From Photobacterium piscicola (GTDB lineage: Bacteria; Pseudomonadota; Gammaproteobacteria; Enterobacterales; Vibrionaceae): a DNA stretch of 64,000 nt. Shown in pieces: positions 1-8,890 of the stretch. The position numbers and the translations under genes were made by a program. The DNA is taken from positions 1,334,296-1,398,295 of the forward strand of contig NZ_FUZI01000001.1 of the NCBI RefSeq assembly GCF_900166965.1. Direction: 5' to 3'. The notes under the pieces were generated by a model. That model did not search any database, was not told where the DNA came from, and saw only the letters and a program-made list of their open reading frames with translations. Positions within the stretch are counted from its first letter, which is position 1; each line of letters opens with the position of its first letter.

Positions 1-12
1 GGAATAAATACG

Positions 13-999
13 ATGGGCTTTTTCTTTCGTCGATTATCATTTTATTTTGTCGCGTTATTATTTGCAGCCACATTAAACTTTATATTGCCTCGCGCCATGC
101 CTGGTGATCCCGTTACGATGATGTTTGCTAATGCTACTTCACACGTTAGCCCTGAACGTATTGAAGCCATGAAAAAACTGCTTGGCTTTGTTGATGGCCC
201 TTTATATGAACAATACTTTTCTTATCTTGCCAATATATTTACCGGACAATGGGGAACCTCCATTAAGTTTTATCCATTATCGGTTAATGATCTGCTTGGT
301 AGTGCCATTGGTTGGTCATTATTTCTAACCGGAACTGCGGTTGTTTTATCGTTTTGTATTGGCTCAGTAATGGGTATTTTTGCCGCTTGGCGTCGTGGCA
401 GCTATTACGATACATTTATTTCGCCAAGTACGCTGGTGGTGCAATCTATCCCGTCAGTGGTTATTGCGATGCTGGTGATGTTCACCTTTGCCATTGGCTT
501 AGAATGGTTCCCGATTGGCAATGCTTACACCTCTGGCACTACGCCTGATTGGTCAAGCTGGGCATTTTATAAAGATGTCATGTATCACGCTGCCCTGCCG
601 TTGTTATGTGCCACTGTCAGCCAAATTGGTGGCTTTTTAATTAGCATGCGTAACAACATGATTAACTTGCTTAATGAAGACTTTATCACCATGGCAAAAG
701 CCAAAGGATTAAGCGAACATCGCGTGATTTTTAACTATGCCGCTCGTAATGCCATGCTGCCAAGCGTGACCGCACTATCAATGGCCTTAGGTACTGCAAT
801 CAGTGGCCAGTTAATTGTGGAAATGATCTTTAACTACCCCGGTCTTGGGACGGTGTTATTAAACGCTATTCACGCCCGTGATTACCAAGTGCTTCAAGGG
901 CAATTATTACTGATGACCTTATTTATGTTGTTCTTTAACTTTATGGCCGATCTATTAATTGTGCTGTTAGACCCACGTCTACGTAAGGGAGATCGATAA
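13..999 (+). CDS. Oligo/dipeptide ABC transporter permease, DppB/OppB family
   Basis: A 328-residue inner-membrane protein with the six-helix plan of DppB/OppB permeases. It has an N-terminal membrane anchor followed by an ILPRAMPGDPV segment, which is typical of this family. The cytoplasmic EAA loop that contacts the ATPase reads around DFITMAKAKGLSEHRVIFNYAARNA (split: DFITMAKAKGL then SEHRVIFNYAARNA), and FNYPGLG follows it. The start ATG lies 12 bases after a GGAA. The stop is one base before the next permease gene, so the two form a translationally linked pair. The binding protein probably lies upstream, outside the window; no ATPase gene follows in this operon. Family assignment is firm. 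The peptide or glycopeptide substrate is inferred from the downstream peptidase and glycosylasparaginase. Confidence 0.9.
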   Translation: MGFFFRRLSFYFVALLFAATLNFILPRAMPGDPVTMMFANATSHVSPERIEAMKKLLGFVDGPLYEQYFSYLANIFTGQWGTSIKFYPLSVNDLLGSAIGWSLFLTGTAVVLSFCIGSVMGIFAAWRRGSYYDTFISPSTLVVQSIPSVVIAMLVMFTFAIGLEWFPIGNAYTSGTTPDWSSWAFYKDVMYHAALPLLCATVSQIGGFLISMRNNMINLLNEDFITMAKAKGLSEHRVIFNYAARNAMLPSVTALSMALGTAISGQLIVEMIFNYPGLGTVLLNAIHARDYQVLQGQLLLMTLFMLFFNFMADLLIVLLDPRLRKGDR

Positions 1000-1000
1000 C

Positions 1001-2023
1001 ATGAAAGGTATTATTCAATTATTAATTCGTAACCCTAAGTCATTAACTGGACTCTGTATTTTAGTGGTATTTGTATTAGCGGCTCTGTTTGCGCCAATGA
1101 TCACTAACCATGCACCAGATAGAGGAACAGGCAACCCTCATGAATACCCAGCTTTTGTAGTAAAAGCCGCGCAGAATAATCCTGATGGTTGGATAGCGAA
1201 AAACTTAGCCACCAATAAACGTACCTTATTAATGTCAAAAAAAGCTGATCATATTTTAGGGACTACCCGCATGGGGCGTGATGTGTGGTCGCAATTAATT
1301 TATGGCGCACGTACTTCACTGGCCGTTGGTTTAGGCGCAGGTATTTTAGTGTGTTTTCTGGCAACCTTAATCGGTGTTTCAGCTGGATATTTTGGCGGTA
1401 AAGTTGATGAAATTTTAACGGCTGCCATGAATATCATGTTGGTGATTCCACAATTACCGTTGCTATTTATTATTGCTGCGTTTATTGGTCAGGCTGGGCC
1501 ATTTACGATAGCGATTGTGATCGCCATTACTTCATGGGCATGGGGTGCGCGAGTGGTGCGCTCTCAAACGCTATCTTTACGTGAAAAAGAATTTATTCGT
1601 GCCGCAGAAGTATTAGGTGAATCACCGTGGCGCATTATTGCCGTTGAAATTCTGCCTAACTTAATGTCGATTGTTGGTGCTAGTTTTATAGGCTGTGTAT
1701 TGCTCGCGATCATGACTGAAGCCAGCTTATCGTTCCTTGGTCTTGGTGATCCAAATGCCATCAGTTGGGGTGTGATGCTATATAACGTCCAAACTTCATC
1801 GTCGATGCTGATTGGCGCATGGTGGGAAATACTTGCACCATGTATGGCGCTTATTTTTATTGCTATCGGTTTATCGTTATTAAACTTTGCCGTCGATGAA
1901 ATTGCCAACCCTCAGTTACGTTCTCACAAAGGCATGCGTCGTTGGCAACAGCGCAGTGATGCAACCCTTATCGATACTCAAACCGAAATGCCTCACCCTA
2001 TCGCTGATGGTGGAATCAAATAA
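1001..2023 (+). CDS. Oligo/dipeptide ABC transporter permease, DppC/OppC family
   Basis: A 340-residue partner permease of the DppC/OppC type. It has an N-terminal transmembrane segment, then a periplasmic insert (about residues 35-90) ending in HILGTTRMGRDVWSQ, the usual DppC signature where the sugar- and peptide-family proteins carry GTDxxGRD. Next come the transmembrane core and an EAA loop (REKEFIRAAEVLGES), then ASLSFLGLG. The C-terminal tail of about 35 residues is polar and extends past the last helix. The TAA stop overlaps the ATG of the M17 peptidase by one base (TAATG), which implies translational coupling. Together with the upstream permease it forms the membrane channel of an ABC importer. 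Confidence 0.9.
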   Translation: MKGIIQLLIRNPKSLTGLCILVVFVLAALFAPMITNHAPDRGTGNPHEYPAFVVKAAQNNPDGWIAKNLATNKRTLLMSKKADHILGTTRMGRDVWSQLIYGARTSLAVGLGAGILVCFLATLIGVSAGYFGGKVDEILTAAMNIMLVIPQLPLLFIIAAFIGQAGPFTIAIVIAITSWAWGARVVRSQTLSLREKEFIRAAEVLGESPWRIIAVEILPNLMSIVGASFIGCVLLAIMTEASLSFLGLGDPNAISWGVMLYNVQTSSSMLIGAWWEILAPCMALIFIAIGLSLLNFAVDEIANPQLRSHKGMRRWQQRSDATLIDTQTEMPHPIADGGIK

Positions 2024-3420
2024 TGAAGAGTAACCTATTAACTTTAACTTTTAGTCGTGAGCATCAATGCGATCAATTAACGCGAACGCTTCATCTGACC
2101 TTGAGTAAACATTCAACATTAACCGTTAACCAAGATGTGAATGATTTTAATGCTGAGATCAGTAAGCGCGTTATTGATGTTGCCGATATTCAAGATGTTG
2201 GCTATTTAATCGCGACTACATTTATGCAAGCAACCACGCTTCAATTGTGCATAGATGCCGATATTGCCACTCGTTTTGAACGTCAGCAATGGCTGAAATG
2301 GCTCTCTTTTGGTTTAGCGTTATCAAATTATCATTATCGCCACAGTAACAGCCCATTGTTAACCCCAATACTGGCAGATTTCACCTTATTGAATGCTGAT
2401 GCTAGTGATAACACAGCCTTTGAAAATGGTAAAATTCTTGCTCACAGCCAATTGATTGCACGCGAGTTAACCAATAAACCGGGCAATATTCTGTATCCAC
2501 AATCCTTTGTCGAAGCTGTAGAAGCATTAGCGATTAACAATATTGAGTTATCTTATCTCAATGATGCAATGATGCTTGAACAAGGCTTTGGTGGCTTAAT
2601 GAGTATCGCTCAAGGCAGTGATCGCGAAGCACGTTTATTGTGCCTCGACTATCATCCTCAAGATCCCAAATTTACCATAGCTTTAGTCGGTAAAGGCGTC
2701 ACCTTTGATTCCGGTGGTATCAGCATTAAACAACCGCGGTATATGAGCACCATGAAAGTTGATATGGGCGGTGCAGCGGCGGTTGTTGGTGCACTTAATG
2801 CTATTGCACAACTGCAATTACCTATTCGAGTGATTGGCTTATGTGGCTTGGTTGAAAACATGCCGTCAGGTAAAGCCATTAAACCCGGTGATGTGGTAAC
2901 GATGCTCAATAAAACCAATGTTGAAATCATCACCACCGATGCCGAAGGGCGAATGGTGCTAGCGGATGTATTGCACTATGCTCAGCAGCACTACCAACCT
3001 GATTATTTAGTCGATATTGCAACCTTAACAGGCGGTACTGGTATTGCACTTGGTAAAGCCTATGCCTCATTGATGGGTAATGATAATAATTTAATTACGC
3101 GTGCTCAAACAGCAGGTCAAGCATGCTCTGAACCGTTATGGCCAATGCCTACCGGAGGTATGTTCACCACCGCACTTGAAAGTGACTTTGCTGATCTGCG
3201 CCACGGTAGCGAAGAGCCTGACGGTAGCCCATGTGTTGCCGCTACCTTTTTAGAACACTTTATTCAACCTGATCAAAAATGGATCCATATTGATTCAGCC
3301 GCAATGTCACTGGGTATGAATCACCGTAAAATTTACCCGAAAGCCACAACGGGCTACGGCACTTTATTATTAACCGAGCTTTGCCAACAATTGATCTTGC
3401 AAGATCGGTTGCACCAATAA
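2023..3420 (+). CDS. M17 family leucyl aminopeptidase
   Basis: A 465-residue cytosolic dinuclear-metal aminopeptidase of the leucyl aminopeptidase (PepA/PepB) family. The C-terminal catalytic half carries the metal and bicarbonate motifs: GKGVTFDSGGISIK, KVDMGGAAAV, and TTDAEGRMVLADVL, the latter matching the family NTDAEGR signature with Thr in place of Asn. The N-terminal domain (about residues 1-150) is divergent, as is usual. Start overlaps the preceding permease stop by one base. In this operon it would release N-terminal residues from imported peptides, freeing the glycosylated Asn that the next enzyme needs with a free alpha-amino group. That pathway link is inference; the family call is not. 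Confidence 0.9.
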   Translation: MKSNLLTLTFSREHQCDQLTRTLHLTLSKHSTLTVNQDVNDFNAEISKRVIDVADIQDVGYLIATTFMQATTLQLCIDADIATRFERQQWLKWLSFGLALSNYHYRHSNSPLLTPILADFTLLNADASDNTAFENGKILAHSQLIARELTNKPGNILYPQSFVEAVEALAINNIELSYLNDAMMLEQGFGGLMSIAQGSDREARLLCLDYHPQDPKFTIALVGKGVTFDSGGISIKQPRYMSTMKVDMGGAAAVVGALNAIAQLQLPIRVIGLCGLVENMPSGKAIKPGDVVTMLNKTNVEIITTDAEGRMVLADVLHYAQQHYQPDYLVDIATLTGGTGIALGKAYASLMGNDNNLITRAQTAGQACSEPLWPMPTGGMFTTALESDFADLRHGSEEPDGSPCVAATFLEHFIQPDQKWIHIDSAAMSLGMNHRKIYPKATTGYGTLLLTELCQQLILQDRLHQ

Positions 3421-3434
3421 CAAGGACGTTGAAC

Positions 3435-4361
3435 ATGATCTTATTAGCAAACTCAGAAGCCTACCCAGGCATTGAAGCATCAGCACGTCGCCTGCAAGCA
3501 GGTGAAGAAGGCTTACGGGCTTTAGTTGAAGGCATTAAGCTGGTGGAATTAGATCCACGGGTGCGTACCGTGGGCTATGGCGGCTGGCCTAACGTATTAG
3601 GCGAAATGGAATTAGATGCATCGGTAATGGACGGTGACAGTTTACGCACTGGCGCTGTTGGTGCATTAAAAGGTTACATCCATCCAATAGAAGTCGCCTA
3701 TAAGGTGATGACCGATCTCAACCATGAAATTTTAGTTGGTGAAGGTGCGGCTATTTTTGCCAATGAAATTAATGCGGTTGCTGGTAACAATCTTATCGAA
3801 GATTCAAAGCAAGTGTGGTGGGAAAAGCTAGAGCAAGCCATGACACCTGAGCAACAAGCGGCATTTCCTAATGTGCCTCTTGCGCCATTATCAAATAATG
3901 CCACCGATCCTGAACGTGTACGTGACACTACCGTCTTTTTAAGCAGTGATATTAATAACAAAATTACCGCCGCCACATCAACATCAGGTTGGGCATGGAA
4001 ATACCCCGGTCGGTTAGGTGATAGCCCAATTATTGGTGCTGGCTCTTATGCCGACAGTCGTTACGGGGCTTGTGCGTGTACCCATACAGGGGAAATGAGT
4101 ATTCGTTGTGCAACTGCGCATGCGGTAGTGCTGTATATGAAAATGGGCATGAAACTTGATGATGCCGTCTATGAAGCTATTCAAGATCTTGATTATTTAA
4201 AAGATGGCTATACTGAAGGCGTCACTATTCATGCAATTGATTGCCATGGTAATCACAAAGTGGTGAGCTTAAATTGTCCGGGCAATATTACTTACTGGTT
4301 GTGGCAAACAGGCATGGATAAGCCAGAAGAGCGCCAAGCTGAAGTGATCATGACTAAGTAA
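3435..4361 (+). CDS. N4-(beta-N-acetylglucosaminyl)-L-asparaginase (glycosylasparaginase), Ntn hydrolase
   Basis: A 308-residue N-terminal-nucleophile hydrolase resembling eukaryotic and bacterial glycosylasparaginase, which splits GlcNAc-Asn into the amino sugar and aspartate. Thr165 in RDTTVF matches the HDTIGM self-cleavage site, so the precursor should split there into alpha and beta chains. The substrate pocket GRLGDSPIIGAGSYAD matches the human enzyme's RVGDSPIPGAGAY. The ATG at 3435 is chosen because it follows AAGGA at the right spacing; a TTG at 3381 would overlap the previous gene and lacks a ribosome site. No signal peptide, so it acts in the cytoplasm on imported material. Isoaspartyl peptidase activity is the main alternative. 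Confidence 0.88.
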   Translation: MILLANSEAYPGIEASARRLQAGEEGLRALVEGIKLVELDPRVRTVGYGGWPNVLGEMELDASVMDGDSLRTGAVGALKGYIHPIEVAYKVMTDLNHEILVGEGAAIFANEINAVAGNNLIEDSKQVWWEKLEQAMTPEQQAAFPNVPLAPLSNNATDPERVRDTTVFLSSDINNKITAATSTSGWAWKYPGRLGDSPIIGAGSYADSRYGACACTHTGEMSIRCATAHAVVLYMKMGMKLDDAVYEAIQDLDYLKDGYTEGVTIHAIDCHGNHKVVSLNCPGNITYWLWQTGMDKPEERQAEVIMTK

Positions 4362-4400
4362 TTATTCTCATCGAAAAGAGAATACAGTGACACTAAGATC

Positions 4401-4439
4401 AACAACACCCTGCTAAGATCATACTTACAGGGTGTTGTT
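4401..4439 (+). terminator. Hairpin ending the glycosylasparaginase operon
   Basis: A perfect 12-bp inverted repeat (AACAACACCCTG, 4401-4412, with its complement at 4428-4439) separated by 15 bases. It lies 40 bases after the operon stop. There is only a weak T-run after it, so factor-independent termination is plausible but not certain. It also faces the convergent small gene at 4460. Confidence 0.6.
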
Positions 4440-4459
4440 ATATAGCAACGGTCATTTCA

Positions 4460-4738
4460 TTATTTACATTTATTAAGTACAAATCCCCACAGCTTTTGCC
4501 ATATCATATCGAGTTGATTATAAGGTACATAATCATAACGAAAGGCTTTGCTATCATCTTCTGCAATACTTTTTACATACTGCTTATTATCGGTAGTGAC
4601 AATTTTCGTAAAACCACGCGTATAAGGCGACACTTCACGTTCAAGAAAACGTAAAGCTTGGCGAGGATCCGTCGTCACTTTTATAATATCAGGATGATGA
4701 GATAAGCCATGAGTGATCTTTAACTTAAACCTTGTCAT
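4460..4738 (-). CDS. Conserved-looking small cytosolic protein, function unknown
   Basis: A 92-residue basic protein that I do not recognise. The start at 4738 is preferred over one 23 codons upstream because AAGGA sits about 11 bases before it and the longer version adds a low-quality hydrophobic stretch. The sequence begins MTRFKLKITHG and contains alternating charged and beta-prone segments (residues 15-70), ending in an amphipathic tryptophan-containing helix. No membrane segment or Cys cluster is visible. It stands alone, convergent with the upstream operon and separated from the T6SS operon by a strong bidirectional terminator. Confidence 0.6.
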   Translation of the reverse strand: MTRFKLKITHGLSHHPDIIKVTTDPRQALRFLEREVSPYTRGFTKIVTTDNKQYVKSIAEDDSKAFRYDYVPYNQLDMIWQKLWGFVLNKCK

Positions 4739-5027
4739 TGTTGCCGTCCTTGAAACGATTGAGATACTCAACAACCGTGAAAATGGAAATATAAAAAAGA
4801 AATTCAAATAAAATATACTCGCTCTTGTTTCTTTTAAATATCAGCAATATGTTTCAATTTGTATGAAAGATAGGAAGTTGTAACAAAGGCTATCATTAAA
4901 TAATAAACAACGAAGTATTATTAAAAATGAGGCAATCATAGCGGGTTTAATCTGGCAACTGACTAATCCTGAATTCAAATGGAAACACTTTTCCCTTAAG
5001 ATCATTCTCCATATCTGTGCCAATAAA

Positions 5028-5063
5028 ACAAACCCCGCCCCCAATAAAGGGCGCGGGGTTTGT
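5028..5063 (-). terminator. Strong bidirectional terminator closing the T6SS operon
   Basis: An 11-bp GC-rich stem (ACAAACCCCGC at 5028-5038 with its complement at 5053-5063). On the minus strand it is followed by TTTTATTGG, and on the plus strand by TTATTCTT. It begins 17 bases after the stop of the immunity gene. The stretch 4739-5027 between it and the small gene holds no convincing ORF. Confidence 0.85.
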
Positions 5064-5079
5064 TATTCTTAAAGGTAAG

Positions 5080-5784
5080 TTAACGCACTATTTCCAGAAT
5101 AATAGGCCGAGCTTGGAATTTAGCATCTTTATATATATCCATAAACTCTTCTTCAAAGGTGTCGTTATATTGCTTGATGACTTCAATAATTGGCACAAGT
5201 TTCTCTTGAGGAATGATTAATTTACAGCCAGCCATAGAGTTATGCGAACATAAAGTATAATCTTCTTCTCTAAAATTTAGTAATTTAGCGTAGCCGTCAA
5301 ACAAGCACTGATTCTTATATGGTACAGAATGAAAGTTTGTCATCGTAAATGACATCAATGCTGCGCCGCCAGCCCCCACAAATGCCATCGGTCCAATGAA
5401 TATTGCCGCAAACACACAAATAGCGCAGCCAACCCATGCCGAGCGTCTTACTATGGTATAAGCAATCTCAGGAATTATCTGCTCACTTGTTGAGTACATC
5501 CCGTACTGATTTATCGCGTAATAGTGGCGCTTGTCTGCATGTATTAAAAATCGGCCCCAAGGAGCTCCACAGCTACCTAAAAAAATTAACATTCCTGCGG
5601 CGATTAAACCTGTATTACCTTGAAACCAAAAAAATGATACAACTGCTAAAATTATACAAATGCCAAAACTTGCGTATGCTATTTTTGTACGACCATGATC
5701 AGGATTAACTATTAACTCCCATTCATAGACAGGAGGAGTTGCATAGAGGCGTTCAAACTGTTGCTCTTTACCGAGTGTTTTCAT
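5080..5784 (-). CDS. Probable VasX immunity protein (TsiV2-like membrane protein)
   Basis: A 234-residue integral membrane protein encoded directly downstream of vasX, overlapping its end by 17 bases. Hydrophobic segments are visible at roughly residues 36-55, 58-78 and 112-150 (the last rich in Gly, Ala and Ile, long enough for two passes); the remaining C-terminal third is soluble and acidic. In Vibrio cholerae the same position (VCA0021) encodes TsiV2, the inner-membrane immunity protein that protects against the pore-former VasX. Assignment therefore rests on synteny, size and membrane topology, not on a diagnostic motif. The overlap would keep toxin and antidote translation linked. Confidence 0.78.
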   Translation of the reverse strand: MKTLGKEQQFERLYATPPVYEWELIVNPDHGRTKIAYASFGICIILAVVSFFWFQGNTGLIAAGMLIFLGSCGAPWGRFLIHADKRHYYAINQYGMYSTSEQIIPEIAYTIVRRSAWVGCAICVFAAIFIGPMAFVGAGGAALMSFTMTNFHSVPYKNQCLFDGYAKLLNFREEDYTLCSHNSMAGCKLIIPQEKLVPIIEVIKQYNDTFEEEFMDIYKDAKFQARPIILEIVR

Positions 5785-8700
5785 TGGTTTCTCCTGTTGT
5801 TGGAAGTTTGATACCGGCTACGCCGTTAGGAGCAATAATTACGTCTTTGGTTTTTTCTAAATCAAACGTTCCCGTTTTGTTTAAACGCCCTGCGTAACTT
5901 TGGCAATTATGTGTCCATGCTCTGTCATAGTTTATGGCAATAACAACAGTATCACCTTCATCATGGGTCACAGGAACTGCAATATAAGAGACACCGTTTG
6001 CCGTTTTCTTCCGTTTAGCTTGAGAGACATCAATCATCACTTTCCGCGGTTTATTCATTTCTTCTTGAATGACGTGAGGAGGCGCATAACTCAAATTTAT
6101 ATTTTTAGACTTTTTCTGTACAACGATTTGTAAATCGTAATGTTGCTTCTCATCATCGAAGAGATAAGAGGGCAAATATATATCGACATTCTTTTTAGTC
6201 AATTCGATCTTAGGCTTCCAGATGATATTTTCTAGCTCCATTAACTCTTGTTCTGGTGTTTGTGTTTTTGGTGAGTTACCCCAAGTTGAACCTTGTAACC
6301 ACTTTTGCATTTCATTTCGATGAAAATAATTATACAAACCCGAGAAGATTAGGTAGGCAATACCTGCATAGAATAAGGCACTGATCATCCAAGCAGCCAC
6401 AATTTCGCTTAGTACAGCACCACGTACAAAGTTTACTAATTGATACCCAGAAACATAACCTTGAAGACCTAAAGCTAAGCCTTTACTAGTTAGGATTATT
6501 TGTTCAAAAAAATCATCCGATTTTTGAATTTGCTTTACGGTTAAATAGGCTTCAGAACTGGCTGCAAACAAACCAAAGATAGCGGTTACTTTCGCCGCAG
6601 CCACAAAGCGTTTTATCACCACTTGTTGTTCAATGTTACTAGCTGATCCAATTGCTTCTCGAACTGACTTCTCAATAAGTGTTTTTGGTATCACTTGCGC
6701 ATCACGCCCCACTCCCGCAAATGCAGAGAGGGTCCACGATATCGTTGATGCCAATTCGATATACACATCGGCTTGCTCTTGGGTAGAACTCGCACTATTA
6801 AGTTTAGAGACCACTTGCTTAGACACAACCGATAAATTCCAAAGGTTGCAAATTGCTGCGAATCCACCAATAACAGTGCCTGCACCGTTAATACTTTCCA
6901 TTGATTGGCCAATACGAGAACGAAGCCCTACAATTGACGCAGTCAGTTTCTCACGCACCGCAGTATTCATGGCCTCTGTTTCAAACGTGATCAATAGTGG
7001 CATTTCTTGTGCGATATGATTTGCGATTTGTTGTTTTGTCTTCGCCAGTGCATTACGCATTGCGGTTGTATTCTGGGAATGTAACTGACCAGATTGACGC
7101 TCTGCTTGTTGAAGAAAGGGGGTTAACGTCTTATTAAACTTCGCCAATTGCGTACTATAATCTGAAGAAATTTGAATTTTATTCTCTTTGCTCACTAAAC
7201 TTCGAGCGACAATAAGCTGTAGTCCAGAAGCCAACCCATTTTTACCTGAAAAATGGTATGGAAACAGACTATCCATCAGTCCTTTCCAAGCTGAACTGCT
7301 TGCCTTTGAAAATGCGCTTTTTGCAGCAACGAGTGTTGCCTTTATCGCATCATCGGTGTCAGGAATACGTCCATCAACAAGCAATCCGTAGCTTTCACCA
7401 ACACGAGAGGCCATATTGGTAATATCACTTGAACTTGAAAATGATACCGCATCATTCGATATTTGCGTATGGATCACAGATTGAAATTCAGGGCTGTAAT
7501 AATAAGGCGCCAGTGCCAGTAGTGACTGTTTTTGGGCGGCTTTCCACTCCTTTGATACAGAGGTCATTAAAGAAAATAATTGTGAGAACAATTGATTGAG
7601 GAAGCTTTGTCCCTGTTCACTTTCAATATCAATACCGACGCGTAATGCATCTTCTCCCAATGATATTAACGCATTGTCGAGATCTTCAATTAACGGTGCT
7701 GCTTCACCTTCTAGTTTATCTAGGTCGTTATACTTATTGGTGAGGAACGTAGACATTAGCTCCCAGTTGATTTCACCAATATTTTTTTCTCTACTTTTGA
7801 AGTGTTCAATATCTTTATCTGTTGGAGTGTAACCATAAGTATTTTGGAGTGTATTTAGTGCAGCGCTACGTACCGTCTCAGAAGATAAGGCATTAACAGC
7901 ATTAGCTTCACTCCCATATGGTGTTTGCTTCAGTGGGAATTGATAGCGTAAGTACTCATTTAAAGCAGCCTCAAACTTTAATGTCTCCAATGGACTGTCT
8001 TTTAGTTTACTTTTCAATGCCATTGGCGCAGTTTTTGGGTCATAAGGTACACGTGCAATAGAACGGGTAAACTCTGACATCAGCAGTTTGTGTTTATCTG
8101 TATCACTACCAAAGATATATTCTTTCTGTGCTTGAAATGTGCCTAATTTCAACGCAATGTCGGTAATATCAGCCAATGGATCTTCTAGCGCAATGAATAA
8201 ACCATCATTAACATTAGCATTTGGAAGGGCTGCTTGATAAGTCGGGGCTGTAATCGCTGTTTTAGTTCGACTAAACTCACCCTCAGACGTAGACGTGTCT
8301 GCCTTTAATGGTGTCGAGGTGATTGAAAAACCATTAATGATATCTTGACTAACAGAGCCAATATCAGCCACTGAAGACTCAAGATTTTTCGCCATTCCAG
8401 CATGAGGCCCATTCATTCTCCGTTTAAATGCCGAGATGTTTAACGGCCGCATCCATTTATTACGGTATTTTTCCTCATTACTGAATAGCGTAACAATACG
8501 TGGCGTCCAAGCTTGATGCGCGTAGCTAAGCCAAAGCGTATCATCGGAGTCATAGGTTAAACATGATGAACAAGTGCCGCCGTCATGTTGAGCCGTAAAA
8601 ATTTCACCTTCAATTTTATAGGTATGAAGTACTTTCAGTTTTTCACTAAACACATACAGCCAACCATCACGAAGCTGACGAAGCATATAGTGTTGATGAA

Positions 8701-8890
8701 GTTTAAAGGTCGGCTTCCAATGAGTTCCGTCAGGTAATGAATAAGAAGGTTTTTCTCCCATTGAACCATCAATAGCATACCGAACCGGAATAATACCGAC
8801 TTCTGTAGCTTGTAGCGGACAGGCTCCCGCAGGTGAACTAGGGCTAGCTGACCCACCAATTTCTGCGGCATTATAAGCATCACTTGACAT
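5768..8890 (-). CDS. vasX: T6SS pore-forming effector, VasX-like
   Basis: A 1040-residue protein encoded between the DUF4123 chaperone and a membrane immunity protein, as VasX is in V. cholerae (about 1085 residues). The start at 8890 is chosen because a perfect AAGGAGGT lies just upstream; the longer reading adds nine residues inside vasW. The N-terminus has a Cys-containing GACPLQ segment after a Ser/Ala/Pro-rich stretch, followed by a beta-rich region (about 40-190). The middle is long helical sequence. The C-terminal third holds hydrophobic segments near residues 670-695, 765-785 and 825-860, followed by a beta-rich soluble tail; such segments would form the membrane-disrupting part. Colicin-like action on target inner membranes is known for VasX and inferred here. 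Confidence 0.85.
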   Translation of the reverse strand: MSSDAYNAAEIGGSASPSSPAGACPLQATEVGIIPVRYAIDGSMGEKPSYSLPDGTHWKPTFKLHQHYMLRQLRDGWLYVFSEKLKVLHTYKIEGEIFTAQHDGGTCSSCLTYDSDDTLWLSYAHQAWTPRIVTLFSNEEKYRNKWMRPLNISAFKRRMNGPHAGMAKNLESSVADIGSVSQDIINGFSITSTPLKADTSTSEGEFSRTKTAITAPTYQAALPNANVNDGLFIALEDPLADITDIALKLGTFQAQKEYIFGSDTDKHKLLMSEFTRSIARVPYDPKTAPMALKSKLKDSPLETLKFEAALNEYLRYQFPLKQTPYGSEANAVNALSSETVRSAALNTLQNTYGYTPTDKDIEHFKSREKNIGEINWELMSTFLTNKYNDLDKLEGEAAPLIEDLDNALISLGEDALRVGIDIESEQGQSFLNQLFSQLFSLMTSVSKEWKAAQKQSLLALAPYYYSPEFQSVIHTQISNDAVSFSSSSDITNMASRVGESYGLLVDGRIPDTDDAIKATLVAAKSAFSKASSSAWKGLMDSLFPYHFSGKNGLASGLQLIVARSLVSKENKIQISSDYSTQLAKFNKTLTPFLQQAERQSGQLHSQNTTAMRNALAKTKQQIANHIAQEMPLLITFETEAMNTAVREKLTASIVGLRSRIGQSMESINGAGTVIGGFAAICNLWNLSVVSKQVVSKLNSASSTQEQADVYIELASTISWTLSAFAGVGRDAQVIPKTLIEKSVREAIGSASNIEQQVVIKRFVAAAKVTAIFGLFAASSEAYLTVKQIQKSDDFFEQIILTSKGLALGLQGYVSGYQLVNFVRGAVLSEIVAAWMISALFYAGIAYLIFSGLYNYFHRNEMQKWLQGSTWGNSPKTQTPEQELMELENIIWKPKIELTKKNVDIYLPSYLFDDEKQHYDLQIVVQKKSKNINLSYAPPHVIQEEMNKPRKVMIDVSQAKRKKTANGVSYIAVPVTHDEGDTVVIAINYDRAWTHNCQSYAGRLNKTGTFDLEKTKDVIIAPNGVAGIKLPTTGETNENTR

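Noticed and set aside
3381..4361. Longer glycosylasparaginase beginning at a TTG
   Set aside because: It overlaps the previous gene by 40 bases and has no ribosome site; the ATG at 3435 has AAGGA.
4841..5044. 67-residue minus-strand ORF
   Set aside because: It begins inside a terminator hairpin, lacks a ribosome site and has no recognisable pattern.
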